From the NCBI RefSeq assembly GCF_016907955.1, contig NZ_JAFBCX010000011.1, positions 124,001 to 188,000 on the forward strand: a stretch of DNA of 64,000 bases, read 5' to 3'. The notes below the pieces were generated by a model. The model was not told where the DNA came from and searched no databases. It saw nothing but the letters and a program-made list of their open reading frames with translations. The stretch is from Lentzea nigeriaca. Its GTDB lineage: Bacteria > Actinomycetota > Actinomycetes > Mycobacteriales > Pseudonocardiaceae. Below, piece after piece: positions 1-7,821 of the stretch; position 1 is the stretch's first letter, and the number at the start of each line of letters is the position of its first letter. The position numbers and the translations under genes were made by a program.

Positions 1-1703
1 ACGTCCACCTCGCCCATGTCCAGCAGTGCCAGCGAGAGTTCGGTCAGCGCCGCGAAGATCGCCGTCGACGTCCGCGCCGCGCCACAGCTCTCCAGGACGG
101 CCAACGCCTCGCTGGCATCGGACTCCGCACCCGCCAGCCGTCCGAGATCCCGCAGGCACCCCGATCGTGCCGTAAGGGCCGCCGCGATGCACGGCCGGTG
201 CTGCCACCTCCGTGCGATGGTCAGCGCACGGTCCGCACGGGCGTACGCGGCAGCCAATTCACCGCGCTGCCTCAAGAACGCGAGCGCCCGCAGGTAGGGG
301 TCGAACTCCGCGGGCGTGGCGGGCACGACGTCCGGGTCGCCGATCAGGTCCGGCTCGAACTCCGGCTCCTCCCCCAGCAACGCCAGCAAACCCTGCAGCG
401 CGGGGTGTGCCGGATCGGCCTCGCCCAAGTGGTCCACGGCCGCCGGGACGTCCACATAGGACTCCACCTCGCCGAGTTGCGCCAGCAGCTCATCGGATTC
501 TGGTTCGTCCATCGCCCGGCGCAGGTACCGGACGGCGTCGACGACCCGGTTGCGCGCGCGGGCCCGTCCGGCGGCGGCCACCAGCACGCCGGTCGCCCAC
601 TCCTCGCCCAGCGGCCGGGTCTCGACCAGGTGCTCGGCGACCGCCTCCGCCGACGCGCCCGTCTCGGTCAGCAGCCGGGCAGCGGCAGCGTGCAGGTCCT
701 GCCGTTCGGTGATGGTCAGTTCGTCACGCAAAGTGTTGCGCACCAACGGATGCACCAACGCGCCGTCCGCCGACAGCAGGCCCATGCGGTGCAACGAGGC
801 GATGGTTCCGGCGAGCTCGCACGGTTCGGTGCCGATCAGCTCGGCGACGCGCGCCAGCGTCACCTCGCCGCCCAGCACGGCCAGTGCGTGCAGCGCGTCG
901 GGAGCGTGCGGGGCGAGGCGGCGCAGCCGGACGTTGACGGTCGGCAGCAACGCCGGTGCGGTGAGTCCTTCGACATGACCGGCGTACGCGCGCACGAGAT
1001 GCAACAGCAGCAGCGGGTTCCCGCCTGCCTCAGCACGACACAGGGCGATGAACTCGTTGTTGACGCGTTCGCCCAGTTCCTGCTCGACCAACGCGCGCAC
1101 GCCGTCGAACGACAGCTCGTCGAGGCGGATCTCGCTGGTGCTCGCGGCGAGCAGCTCCTCCAGCGTCTGCGGCCCGGTGCAGCCCTCACCCGTGCCGATG
1201 CCCGCCAGCGCGAACACCGGCAGGTGCTCGATGCGGTGCGGGAGGGTGCTCAGCCACTGCAGCGACGGCTGGTCGGCCCACTGCGCGTCGTCGACGACGA
1301 TGGCGACGGGCCGTTCGGCGGCCATGCGCGCGAGGGCGCGGTGCAGGAAGTGGAGTTCAGGCAGCGTCACCGGCCCCGGTTCGGCGAGCGAGTCGGACTG
1401 TCCCAGCGCGGCGGCGATGCGCGGCAGGTGCTGCACCTCCTCGCCGGGCCGCACGCACACGAACAGCCGGCTCACCAGGCCGAACGGCAGTTCGCGTTCG
1501 AGATAGCTGCCCCGCGCGGCCAGCACCGTGAAGCCCTTCTGCGCCGCCAGGTCCCGCGCGGTGGTGAGCAACGCGGTCTTGCCGGCACCCAGTCCCCCGG
1601 TGGCCACCACGAGGTGCCCGTCGCCATCCGCCGCAGCGGTCAGCGCGTTCGCCAGCTGGGTCGTCTCCCGGTCCCGCCCGACCAGTCCAGGTTTCGCAGC
1701 CAT
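1..1703 (-). CDS. AAA/LuxR-type transcriptional regulator, C-terminus outside window
   Basis: An ATG at 1703 opens a frame of about 567 codons that runs off the left edge, so the C-terminal part is missing. The N-terminus has a P-loop (GGLGAGKTALL, about residues 36-46) and a Walker B stretch (VAIVVDDAQWAD, about 133-144). The rest is helical and TPR-like. This is the layout of the large ATPase regulators (LAL/MalT type), which usually end in a LuxR helix-turn-helix; that domain would lie beyond base 1 and is not seen. The gene is 47 nt downstream of azlD on the same strand, so it may be read from the azlCD promoter. The family sense is clear, the ligand and targets are not. Confidence 0.8.
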   Translation of the reverse strand, partial: MAAKPGLVGRDRETTQLANALTAAADGDGHLVVATGGLGAGKTALLTTARDLAAQKGFTVLAARGSYLERELPFGLVSRLFVCVRPGEEVQHLPRIAAALGQSDSLAEPGPVTLPELHFLHRALARMAAERPVAIVVDDAQWADQPSLQWLSTLPHRIEHLPVFALAGIGTGEGCTGPQTLEELLAASTSEIRLDELSFDGVRALVEQELGERVNNEFIALCRAEAGGNPLLLLHLVRAYAGHVEGLTAPALLPTVNVRLRRLAPHAPDALHALAVLGGEVTLARVAELIGTEPCELAGTIASLHRMGLLSADGALVHPLVRNTLRDELTITERQDLHAAAARLLTETGASAEAVAEHLVETRPLGEEWATGVLVAAAGRARARNRVVDAVRYLRRAMDEPESDELLAQLGEVESYVDVPAAVDHLGEADPAHPALQGLLALLGEEPEFEPDLIGDPDVVPATPAEFDPYLRALAFLRQRGELAAAYARADRALTIARRWQHRPCIAAALTARSGCLRDLGRLAGAESDASEALAVLESCGAARTSTAIFAALTELSLALLDMGEVD

Positions 1704-1750
1704 GGGTCCATCTGAGGCCGGACGCCCATCGGCCGCCTATTGCGGAGGCA

Positions 1751-2059
1751 TCACGCCACCCCGACGAGCCTCAGCCCCGCCGTGGTGGCCGCGGCCAGCA
1801 CGATCACCGCGACGAACGGCAGCTTCCGCCACGCGGCGAGCCCACCCACGAGCACACCGATCGCCAACGCCCAGCCGCCGAACTGCTTGCCGTTCGTCAG
1901 CGCCGACACCGCCACCAGCGCGAGCAGCAGAACGGTCGCGGAGGCCGTCATCAGCTCGTTGACCTTCTTCGGGAGCGTGACGCGATCACGCAGCAAGGGG
2001 CCCGCGAACCGGATCGCGAACGTCCCGGCGGCGAGGATCAGGACTGCGGCGACGGGCAC
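1751..2059 (-). CDS. azlD: AzlD-family branched-chain amino acid export subunit
   Basis: This 102-residue hydrophobic protein has about four membrane segments and the AzlD pattern (N-terminal VPVAAVLILAAGTFAIRF, then RDRVTLPKKVNELMTASA). AzlD is the small partner of AzlC; the pair exports branched-chain amino acids and analogues across the inner membrane. The GTG at 2059 is chosen because AAGGAGG lies just upstream. It overlaps the end of azlC by 22 nt, which points to translational coupling. A longer upstream reading in this frame is only the shadow of azlC. Confidence 0.85.
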   Translation of the reverse strand: MPVAAVLILAAGTFAIRFAGPLLRDRVTLPKKVNELMTASATVLLLALVAVSALTNGKQFGGWALAIGVLVGGLAAWRKLPFVAVIVLAAATTAGLRLVGVA

Positions 2060-2733
2060 GGTTCCTCCTTCTTCGTCTTGAACACGAGCAGACCAGCGAG
2101 CGCGAGCAGCACTGGCACACCCGCGGGCAGGAACGGCGTGGTCGCGAGCGCTATCACCGCGCCGACGAGCGCCGCGTTGCGCGTCGCCGCGTCCTTCAGC
2201 GCCGGGAGCGTGAGCGCGAGCATCGCGGCGGGGAACGCCGCGTCCAGCCCGAAGGTCGACGGATCGCCGATCGCCTGCCCCGCGAGCGCGCCGACGAGCA
2301 CACCGGCGTTCCAGCTGAAGAACAGCGCCACGCCGCACGCCCAGTAGGCCGCGCGAGCCCTGGCCGGGTCCTTCTGGACCATCGCGAAGGCCGTCGACTC
2401 GTCGATCAGCAGGTGGCTGCCGACGATTCTGGCCAGTGGACTCCTGCCCAGCACGTCCCCGATCGCGAGCCCGAACGGCAGGTGCCGCGCGTTGAGCACG
2501 AGCCCGGCCAGCACCGCGGCGGCAGGGCTGCCACCAGCGGCGACGATGCCCACAGCCATGAACTGCGAGCCGCCCGCGAAGATCGCCACAGACATCAGCA
2601 CCGGCAGCCACCACGGCAGGCCGGAGCCGACCGAGATCGCGCCGAAGGAGGCGCCGGTGACCGCGGCACCCAGTGCGACTGCGGCCACGTCACGCAGAAG
2701 CACAGCATCAAGAGTTCGCCATATCGAACGCAT
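2038..2733 (-). CDS. azlC: AzlC-family branched-chain amino acid permease
   Basis: The product is a 231-residue polytopic membrane protein with the AzlC signatures FGAISVGSGLPWWLPVLMS, FAGGSQFMAVG and LNARHLPFG. It is the large subunit of the AzlCD exporter. ATG 2733 is preferred; a GTG directly before it (2736) would add one residue. No clear ribosome site is visible, and a possible -10 (CGTAAT, minus strand at 2739-2744) sits so close that the message may be leaderless or nearly so. The gene is divergent from an XRE-cupin regulator, a common arrangement for azlCD, with an inverted repeat between them. Confidence 0.88.
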   Translation of the reverse strand: MRSIWRTLDAVLLRDVAAVALGAAVTGASFGAISVGSGLPWWLPVLMSVAIFAGGSQFMAVGIVAAGGSPAAAVLAGLVLNARHLPFGLAIGDVLGRSPLARIVGSHLLIDESTAFAMVQKDPARARAAYWACGVALFFSWNAGVLVGALAGQAIGDPSTFGLDAAFPAAMLALTLPALKDAATRNAALVGAVIALATTPFLPAGVPVLLALAGLLVFKTKKEEPCPSPQS

Positions 2734-2746
2734 CACCCATTACGAT

Positions 2747-2766
2747 GAACACTTGAACGGGTGTTC
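2747..2766. promoter_or_regulatory. Candidate operator between azlC and the XRE-cupin gene
   Basis: A perfect inverted repeat of GAACAC and GTGTTC is separated by 8 nt. It lies between the two divergent starts and would overlap the -35 area of the azlC promoter proposed at 2739-2744. The likely binder is the neighbouring XRE-cupin protein; this is inference. Confidence 0.5.
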
Positions 2767-2790
2767 GTCAAGACGAACGGATGGACTTCT

Positions 2791-3345
2791 GTGTCGAACG
2801 CACCACTCGACCTGATCGCGGCCAACCTCCGGCGTGAGCGCGACCGCACCGGCATGTCGTTGAGCGAGGTCGCCAAGAAGGCCGGCATCGCGAAGTCGAC
2901 GCTCTCGCAGCTGGAGTCCGGCGCCGGCAACCCCAGCGTGGAGACCCTGTGGGCCCTGGGCGTGGCGCTGGGCGTCCCGTTCAGCCGCCTCGTCGAACCC
3001 GCGGTGCCGCGCGTCCAGGTGATCCGCGCCGGCGAAGGCCCGGTCATCCACTCCGAGCGCGCGCACTACTCCGCCACGCTCCTGGCCGCCTGCCGTCCGG
3101 GCACCAAGCACGACATCTACTGGCTGGCGCTGGAACCCGGCGGCGCCCGCGAGTCCGAGCCGCACGTGCCGGGCAGCGTCGAGCACATGATCGTCGCGTC
3201 CGGCCGGTGCCTGGCCGGGCTCGCCGAGGACCCGATCGAGCTCGGGCCCGGCGACTACATCGTCTATCCCGGCGACCTGCCGCACATCTGCAAGGCGCTG
3301 GAGCCGGGGACCACCGCGATGATGGTCATGGAGCACACGGTCTAG
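2791..3345 (+). CDS. XRE-family regulator with C-terminal cupin domain
   Basis: The 184-residue protein starts with a helix-turn-helix of the XRE type (LRRERDRTGMSLSEVAKKAG, then TLSQLESGAGNPSVETLWAL) and ends in a cupin barrel (EPHVPGSVEHMIVASG, GPGDYIVYPGDLPH). Such proteins usually repress or activate a neighbouring transporter or catabolic gene in response to a small ligand bound by the cupin. GTG 2791 is chosen because the helix-turn-helix begins right after it; GTG 2761 would put the start codon inside the operator repeat. The stop codon overlaps that of the convergent next gene (shared CTAG at 3342-3345). Confidence 0.85.
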   Translation: MSNAPLDLIAANLRRERDRTGMSLSEVAKKAGIAKSTLSQLESGAGNPSVETLWALGVALGVPFSRLVEPAVPRVQVIRAGEGPVIHSERAHYSATLLAACRPGTKHDIYWLALEPGGARESEPHVPGSVEHMIVASGRCLAGLAEDPIELGPGDYIVYPGDLPHICKALEPGTTAMMVMEHTV

Positions 3346-4175
3346 CCGCGGTACTGGGCGGAAAGCTCCCGGAACAGCGTCCGCAGCCACGGTTCTGAAA
3401 GCGCGGGCTCGCCGTCGATCCCGCGCGCGATCATCCGCCGGACCTCCCTGGTGCGGCCGAGCGACACCAGGTGCACGGCCTCCGCCAACGCTTTCCGCGT
3501 GCCTTCGTCGTGTTTGGCCTCGCGCAGGTACTCCCGCCACCGGTGCAGCTGGTACGGCCACGTCAGCTTGGTCTGGTAGTCGCCGAAGTAGGACCAGACG
3601 ACCTCGTGGAGCGACACGTTCACCACCGCAGATGCGGGCAGGCGCCGCGTCCACTCGGTGTGCTGGTGCCAGCGCCACGTGTTCGGGCTCGTCTTCGTCC
3701 GCTGCGTGATGCCGACGAACCTCAGCTTGCGGCGGATCACCGGCCACGTCTCGCGTTCCTCGGCGATCCAGTCGTCCAGCAGCGCGAAGAGCTTCGTGAA
3801 CGTCGAGCCGTGGTAGACCACGTCGACGAAGGTCACCGGGCGGTCGCGCCGGGCGAGCGAGGCCGGCGTGATGCCGATCTCCGCGGCCAGTTCGCGGGCG
3901 CGCGGGACGTCGGCGTGGGCGATCGCTCGTCCGCGCTGGAACGACACCGGCAACCGCGCGAGGGAGCGGTCGGGCAGCGCACCGCTCAGGAGGTCGAACA
4001 TCGAGTCGAGCGACCGTCCAACGAAGACCAGATCGCCGTTTCCGCTGCGTGCCAACACCTTTCCCGCGCACTCGGCCAAGTCGTCGAGGTACCACGGTTC
4101 GGGCATGGCGATGCCGTCGAGCAACGACCCCAGCTGGTCGGGCGCGACGAGATCCCAGCGGTACGGCGTGTTCAC
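3342..4175 (-). CDS. Hypothetical protein with a phosphoribosyltransferase-like loop
   Basis: The 277-residue soluble protein is not assigned to a family. It contains GDLVFVGRSLDSMFDLLSG near residue 35 and VTFVDVVYHGSTFTKLF near residue 115; the second resembles the PRPP-binding loop of type I phosphoribosyltransferases (hydrophobic stretch, acidic residue, then G-S/T-T). The C-terminal half is rich in Trp and Arg (LTWPYQLHRWREYL). GTG 4175 is chosen since upstream sequence is unlike protein. It is divergent from helR and convergent with the XRE-cupin gene, with overlapping stop codons. The phosphoribosyltransferase relation is tentative. Confidence 0.65.
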   Translation of the reverse strand: MNTPYRWDLVAPDQLGSLLDGIAMPEPWYLDDLAECAGKVLARSGNGDLVFVGRSLDSMFDLLSGALPDRSLARLPVSFQRGRAIAHADVPRARELAAEIGITPASLARRDRPVTFVDVVYHGSTFTKLFALLDDWIAEERETWPVIRRKLRFVGITQRTKTSPNTWRWHQHTEWTRRLPASAVVNVSLHEVVWSYFGDYQTKLTWPYQLHRWREYLREAKHDEGTRKALAEAVHLVSLGRTREVRRMIARGIDGEPALSEPWLRTLFRELSAQYRG

Positions 4176-4273
4176 GCGGCCATGATGAACGCCCGCCTGA
4201 CCACGCCGCTCCTGATTTTCGGTGCCGCAGCAGCAACAGGCCCCACATACACAGCGGCGGGGAAATGAGAAAA

Positions 4274-4291
4274 GGAGCGGATCTCCGCTCC
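4274..4291. repeat. Short perfect hairpin upstream of helR
   Basis: GGAGCGGA and TCCGCTCC form an 8-bp stem with a 2-nt loop in the divergent region before helR. It lies 26 nt before the larger inverted repeat at 4318. It could be an upstream terminator or a second protein site; no T-tract follows it. Confidence 0.4.
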
Positions 4292-4317
4292 TTCCCACTC
4301 AAACGTATAGCAGAGAG

Positions 4318-4338
4318 GGGGCCTTGCCACAAGGCCCC
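4318..4338 (+). promoter_or_regulatory. Inverted repeat resembling the rifamycin-associated element (RAE)
   Basis: Two perfect 9-bp arms, GGGGCCTTG and CAAGGCCCC, flank the centre CCA. The form (G-run, CTTG, short centre, CAAG, C-run) matches what is known of the RAE found before rifamycin-resistance genes in actinomycetes, including helR. A possible -10 (TATAGC, 4306-4311) lies just upstream, so the element may cover the transcription start. The start of helR is 55 nt downstream. The assignment rests on pattern memory plus the gene that follows. Confidence 0.7.
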
Positions 4339-4393
4339 AGGTGTGCTTCAAACTCATCGCCCTATGCCAGTTAACAGGCGCTGTGGGGAGCAC

Positions 4394-6562
4394 GTGGGGT
4401 ACGAAGAAGAACTGCAGTCCGAACGCGAGTACGTCGCCGGTCTCTACGCACGGCTCGATTCCGAACGCGCGCGCGTGAAGGCCGCGTACCAGGCCGCGCT
4501 GGGTGGCACCGGCGAGACCGTCATGGAGCGGGACAACGAGGTGCGGGCCCGGCACCGCGAGATGAAGCGGCTGAACGTGGCCGACTACGGGCTGTGCTTC
4601 GGCCGGTTGGACAGCGCCGACGGCGGCACCTCCTACATCGGCAGGATCGGCCTGTTCGACGAGGACGACGAGTTCGAACCGGTGCTGCTCGACTGGCGCG
4701 CACCGGCGGCACGGCCGTTCTACACCGCCACCGGCGCCCAGCCGGAGGGCATGAGCAGGCGGCGCCAGTTCCACACCCGCCGCCGCGCGATCGTGGACTT
4801 CACCGACGAGGTCTTCGGCAAGCTCGGCGAGGAGCACGGCGACGCGGCCCTGCTGGCGGCGCTGAACGCGCCGCGCGGCGAGGGCATGCGCGACATCGTC
4901 GCGACCATCCAGTCCGAACAGGACGCGATCATCCGGCTCGACCACCCCGGTGTCGTGGTGATCGAGGGCGGTCCCGGCACCGGCAAGACCGTGGTGGCAC
5001 TGCATCGCGTCGCCTATCTGATGTACACGCAACGCGAACGCATGGAACGGCACGGCGTCCTCGTCGTCGGCCCGAACCCGGCGTTCCTCAACCACATCGG
5101 CCGGGTGCTGCCGTCGCTCGGTGAGTCCGATGTGGTCTTCACGACGACCGGCGGTCTGCTGCCGGGCCTGTCCGCGACGGCGGAGGACGCGCCGGACGTC
5201 GCGCGGCTCAAGGGTTCGCTGAAGATGGTGGAGGTGCTGAAGGCGGCGGTCGCCGACCGGCAACGGCTGCCGTCCTCGCCGATCCCGATCACGATGAAGG
5301 ACGTCGTGGTCGAGATCAGCACCGACGTCGCCGAATGGGCGCGGCAGGAGGCACGCGACAGCGGCCTGCCGCACAACGAGGCCCGCAAGGTGTTCACCGA
5401 GATCGTCACGTACGTACTGACCGAGCGCGCGATCGGCAGGATCGGCAAGGGCTGGATGTCCCGCTCCGACCGCGAGAGCTGGGAGGACATGCGGTCGGGT
5501 CTGATCAAGGACCTGGCCGACGACGAGGCGTTCACGCTGGCGCTCGACGAGCTGTGGCCCGTGCTGACGCCCGAGTGGCTCCTCGGCTCGCTGTACTCGT
5601 CTCCCGAACGCCTGGCGGCGGCCGGCGGCGACCCGTCGCTGTATCGCGCCGACGGCGAGGCGTGGACGGTGTCGGACGTGCCGTTGCTCGACGAGCTGCA
5701 CGAGCTGGTGGGCCGCGACAAGCGCGCGGAGGAGGCCGCCGCCAAGGCGGAGGCGGAAGCCCGCAGGGCCGAGGCCCGGTACGCCTCCGAGGTGCTGGAC
5801 AGCCTCGTCAGCCGTCAGGACCACATGGACGACGAGGACCACCTGTTCGCCACGGACCTGCTGTTCGCGGAGGACCTGGCGGAGCGCTTCGAGGAGTACG
5901 ACACCCGCAGCCTCGTCGAACGCGCCTCCGCCGACCGCGGCTGGACCTACCGGCACGTGGTGGTCGACGAGGCCCAGGAACTGTCCGAAATGGACTGGCG
6001 CGTGCTGATGCGCCGCTGCCCCGGCCGTTCCTTCACGGTGGTGGGCGACCTGGCCCAGCGCCGCTCACCGGCGGGCGCCTCGTCGTGGGGCGAGATGCTC
6101 GACCCTTACGTGCCGGGCCGCTGGGAGTACCGCTCGCTGACGGTCAACTACCGCACGCCTGCCGAGATCATGGCGATCGCCGCCCAGGTGCTCGCCGAGT
6201 TCGCGCCGGACGTGCGGGCGCCGGAATCCGTTCGTGCCAACGGTGTTCAGCCGTGGGCGCGGCAGCTCACGGCCGCGGAGCTGCCCGCCGCGATCGAGGA
6301 GTTCGTGCTCGCGGAGGCGTCGGAGGAGGGCACCAGCGTCGTGATCGGGCCGCCCGGCGTGCCCGGCACGGTGCCCGCTTCGGAGACCAAGGGCCTGGAG
6401 TACGACTCGGTGCTCGTCGTCGCGCCGGAACGGATCCTGGCGGACGGGCCGCGCGGTGCGGCCGAGCTGTACGTGGCGCTGACCCGTGCCACGCAACGGC
6501 TCGGCGTGCTGCACCACGAGCCGTTGCCGGACGCGCTCACCGGTCTCAAGCCGAAGGTTTGA
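4394..6562 (+). CDS. helR: HelR-type RNA polymerase-associated motor ATPase
   Basis: The 722-residue protein is an SF1 helicase-like ATPase of the HelD/HelR group. HelR binds RNA polymerase, removes rifamycins from it and helps recycle stalled enzyme. Visible: N-terminal coiled coil (EEELQSEREYVAGLYARLD), P-loop GGPGTGKTVVALHR about residue 195, VVVDEAQELSEMDW (Walker B), GDLAQ, VNYRTPAEI, ETKGLEYDSVLVV and YVALTRATQRL (motifs IV-VI). A long charged insert around EEAAAKAEAEARRAEARY is typical. GTG 4394 has GGGGAG upstream; ATG 4364 would add 10 residues. The RAE-like repeat before the gene supports HelR over housekeeping HelD. It ends convergent with pdxS across a shared terminator. Confidence 0.88.
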   Translation: MGYEEELQSEREYVAGLYARLDSERARVKAAYQAALGGTGETVMERDNEVRARHREMKRLNVADYGLCFGRLDSADGGTSYIGRIGLFDEDDEFEPVLLDWRAPAARPFYTATGAQPEGMSRRRQFHTRRRAIVDFTDEVFGKLGEEHGDAALLAALNAPRGEGMRDIVATIQSEQDAIIRLDHPGVVVIEGGPGTGKTVVALHRVAYLMYTQRERMERHGVLVVGPNPAFLNHIGRVLPSLGESDVVFTTTGGLLPGLSATAEDAPDVARLKGSLKMVEVLKAAVADRQRLPSSPIPITMKDVVVEISTDVAEWARQEARDSGLPHNEARKVFTEIVTYVLTERAIGRIGKGWMSRSDRESWEDMRSGLIKDLADDEAFTLALDELWPVLTPEWLLGSLYSSPERLAAAGGDPSLYRADGEAWTVSDVPLLDELHELVGRDKRAEEAAAKAEAEARRAEARYASEVLDSLVSRQDHMDDEDHLFATDLLFAEDLAERFEEYDTRSLVERASADRGWTYRHVVVDEAQELSEMDWRVLMRRCPGRSFTVVGDLAQRRSPAGASSWGEMLDPYVPGRWEYRSLTVNYRTPAEIMAIAAQVLAEFAPDVRAPESVRANGVQPWARQLTAAELPAAIEEFVLAEASEEGTSVVIGPPGVPGTVPASETKGLEYDSVLVVAPERILADGPRGAAELYVALTRATQRLGVLHHEPLPDALTGLKPKV

Positions 6563-6640
6563 GACACGCCCGGCGGCATGAGCCGATCATGGCAGCACCA
6601 CAACCCGCGCGCCTGGGAAGCGTATCTCCGGTTGACACGC

Positions 6641-6675
6641 GAAATCCCCCTGCCGCGAATGGACAGGGGGATTTC
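6641..6675. terminator. Bidirectional terminator between helR and pdxS
   Basis: GAAATCCCCCTG pairs with CAGGGGGATTTC, a perfect 12-bp stem with an 11-nt loop, between two convergent genes. Confidence 0.85.
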
Positions 6676-6684
6676 GGAGGGGAC

Positions 6685-7578
6685 TTACCAGCCGCGCTCG
6701 GCCAGGCGGTGCGGCTCCGGGATGTCGTCGACGTTGATGCCGACCATGGCCTCGCCCAGGCCACGCGAGACCTTGGCGATGACGTCCGGGTCGTCGTAGA
6801 AGGTCGTGGCCTTCACGATGGCCTCGGCGCGCTGGGCCGGGTTGCCGGACTTGAAGATGCCGGAACCGACGAACACGCCCTCGGCGCCGAGCTGCATCAT
6901 CATCGCGGCGTCGGCCGGGGTCGCGATGCCGCCCGCGGTGAAGAGCACCACGGGGAGCTTGCCGTTCTGCGCGACCTCCTTCACGAGCTCGTACGGCGCC
7001 TGGAGCTCCTTGGCGGCCACGTACAGCTCGTCCTCGGGGAGGTTCTGCAGGCGGCGGATCTCGGCGCGGATCTTGCGCATGTGCGTGGTGGCGTTGGAGA
7101 CGTCACCGGTGCCGGCCTCGCCCTTGGAGCGGATCATGGCCGCGCCCTCGGTGATGCGGCGCAGGGCCTCGCCGAGGTTCGTCGCACCGCACACGAAGGG
7201 GACGGTGAACGCCCACTTGTCGATGTGGTTGGCGTAGTCGGCCGGGGTCAGCACCTCGGACTCGTCGATGTAGTCGACGCCCAGCGCGGCGAGGACCTGG
7301 GCCTCGACGAAGTGGCCGATGCGGGCCTTGGCCATCACGGGGATCGAGACGGCGTTGATGATCCCGTCGATCAGGTCGGGGTCGCTCATGCGGGCGACGC
7401 CGCCCTGCGCGCGGATGTCGGCGGGGACGCGCTCGAGCGCCATGACGGCGACGGCGCCGGCGTCCTCCGCGATCTTCGCCTGGGTGGCGTCGACCACGTC
7501 CATGATCACGCCACCCTTGAGCATCTCGGCCATGCCGCGCTTCACGCGGGCGGTGCCAGTGACCTGATCAGTGCTCAC
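6685..7578 (-). CDS. pdxS: Pyridoxal 5'-phosphate synthase subunit PdxS
   Basis: At 297 residues this is full length for PdxS, which joins ribulose/ribose 5-phosphate, glyceraldehyde 3-phosphate and ammonia into PLP in the cytoplasm. Seen: the N-terminal VKRGMAEMLKGGVIMDVV, the first catalytic lysine region VMAKARIGHFVEA, the second (MIRSKGEAGTG) and the phosphate loop FTAGGIATPADAAMMM. GTG 7578 has GAAAGG 8 nt upstream. The glutaminase partner pdxT is not beside it and not in the window. PLP made here serves the aminotransferase at 11905, among others. Confidence 0.97.
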   Translation of the reverse strand: MSTDQVTGTARVKRGMAEMLKGGVIMDVVDATQAKIAEDAGAVAVMALERVPADIRAQGGVARMSDPDLIDGIINAVSIPVMAKARIGHFVEAQVLAALGVDYIDESEVLTPADYANHIDKWAFTVPFVCGATNLGEALRRITEGAAMIRSKGEAGTGDVSNATTHMRKIRAEIRRLQNLPEDELYVAAKELQAPYELVKEVAQNGKLPVVLFTAGGIATPADAAMMMQLGAEGVFVGSGIFKSGNPAQRAEAIVKATTFYDDPDVIAKVSRGLGEAMVGINVDDIPEPHRLAERGW

Positions 7579-7692
7579 GGGTCAACCTTTCACGAGGGGA
7601 AGTTTGTAACGCCATGTTACGTCGAACGTGGCCACCTCACCCAAGCCACTGACGCCCGGAACCAGAAGGCCACTTTTCAATCAACCGCAGGT

Positions 7693-7708
7693 CGTGACAC
7701 GTGTCACG
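7693..7708. promoter_or_regulatory. 16-bp perfect palindrome between pdxS and the EF-G-like gene
   Basis: CGTGACACGTGTCACG is a perfect palindrome in the 243-nt divergent gap. A second short repeat, GTAAC-N5-GTTAC, lies at 7606-7620 close to pdxS. These look like protein sites; the binder is unknown and no regulator gene is adjacent. Confidence 0.5.
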
Positions 7709-7821
7709 CTCACAGATGTGAAACGCGCTCAAGGGCACGGAGGCATCCGGTCAGGTCTGTGCACTTGTACCCGAGGGTGAACGGGTGTGAGATCGAACAC
7801 TACGACTTGACGGAGGTAGCC

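Noticed and set aside
198..1715. A plus-strand frame of 505 codons at the left edge
   Set aside because: Shadow of the AAA/LuxR-type gene on the minus strand, which has P-loop and Walker B.
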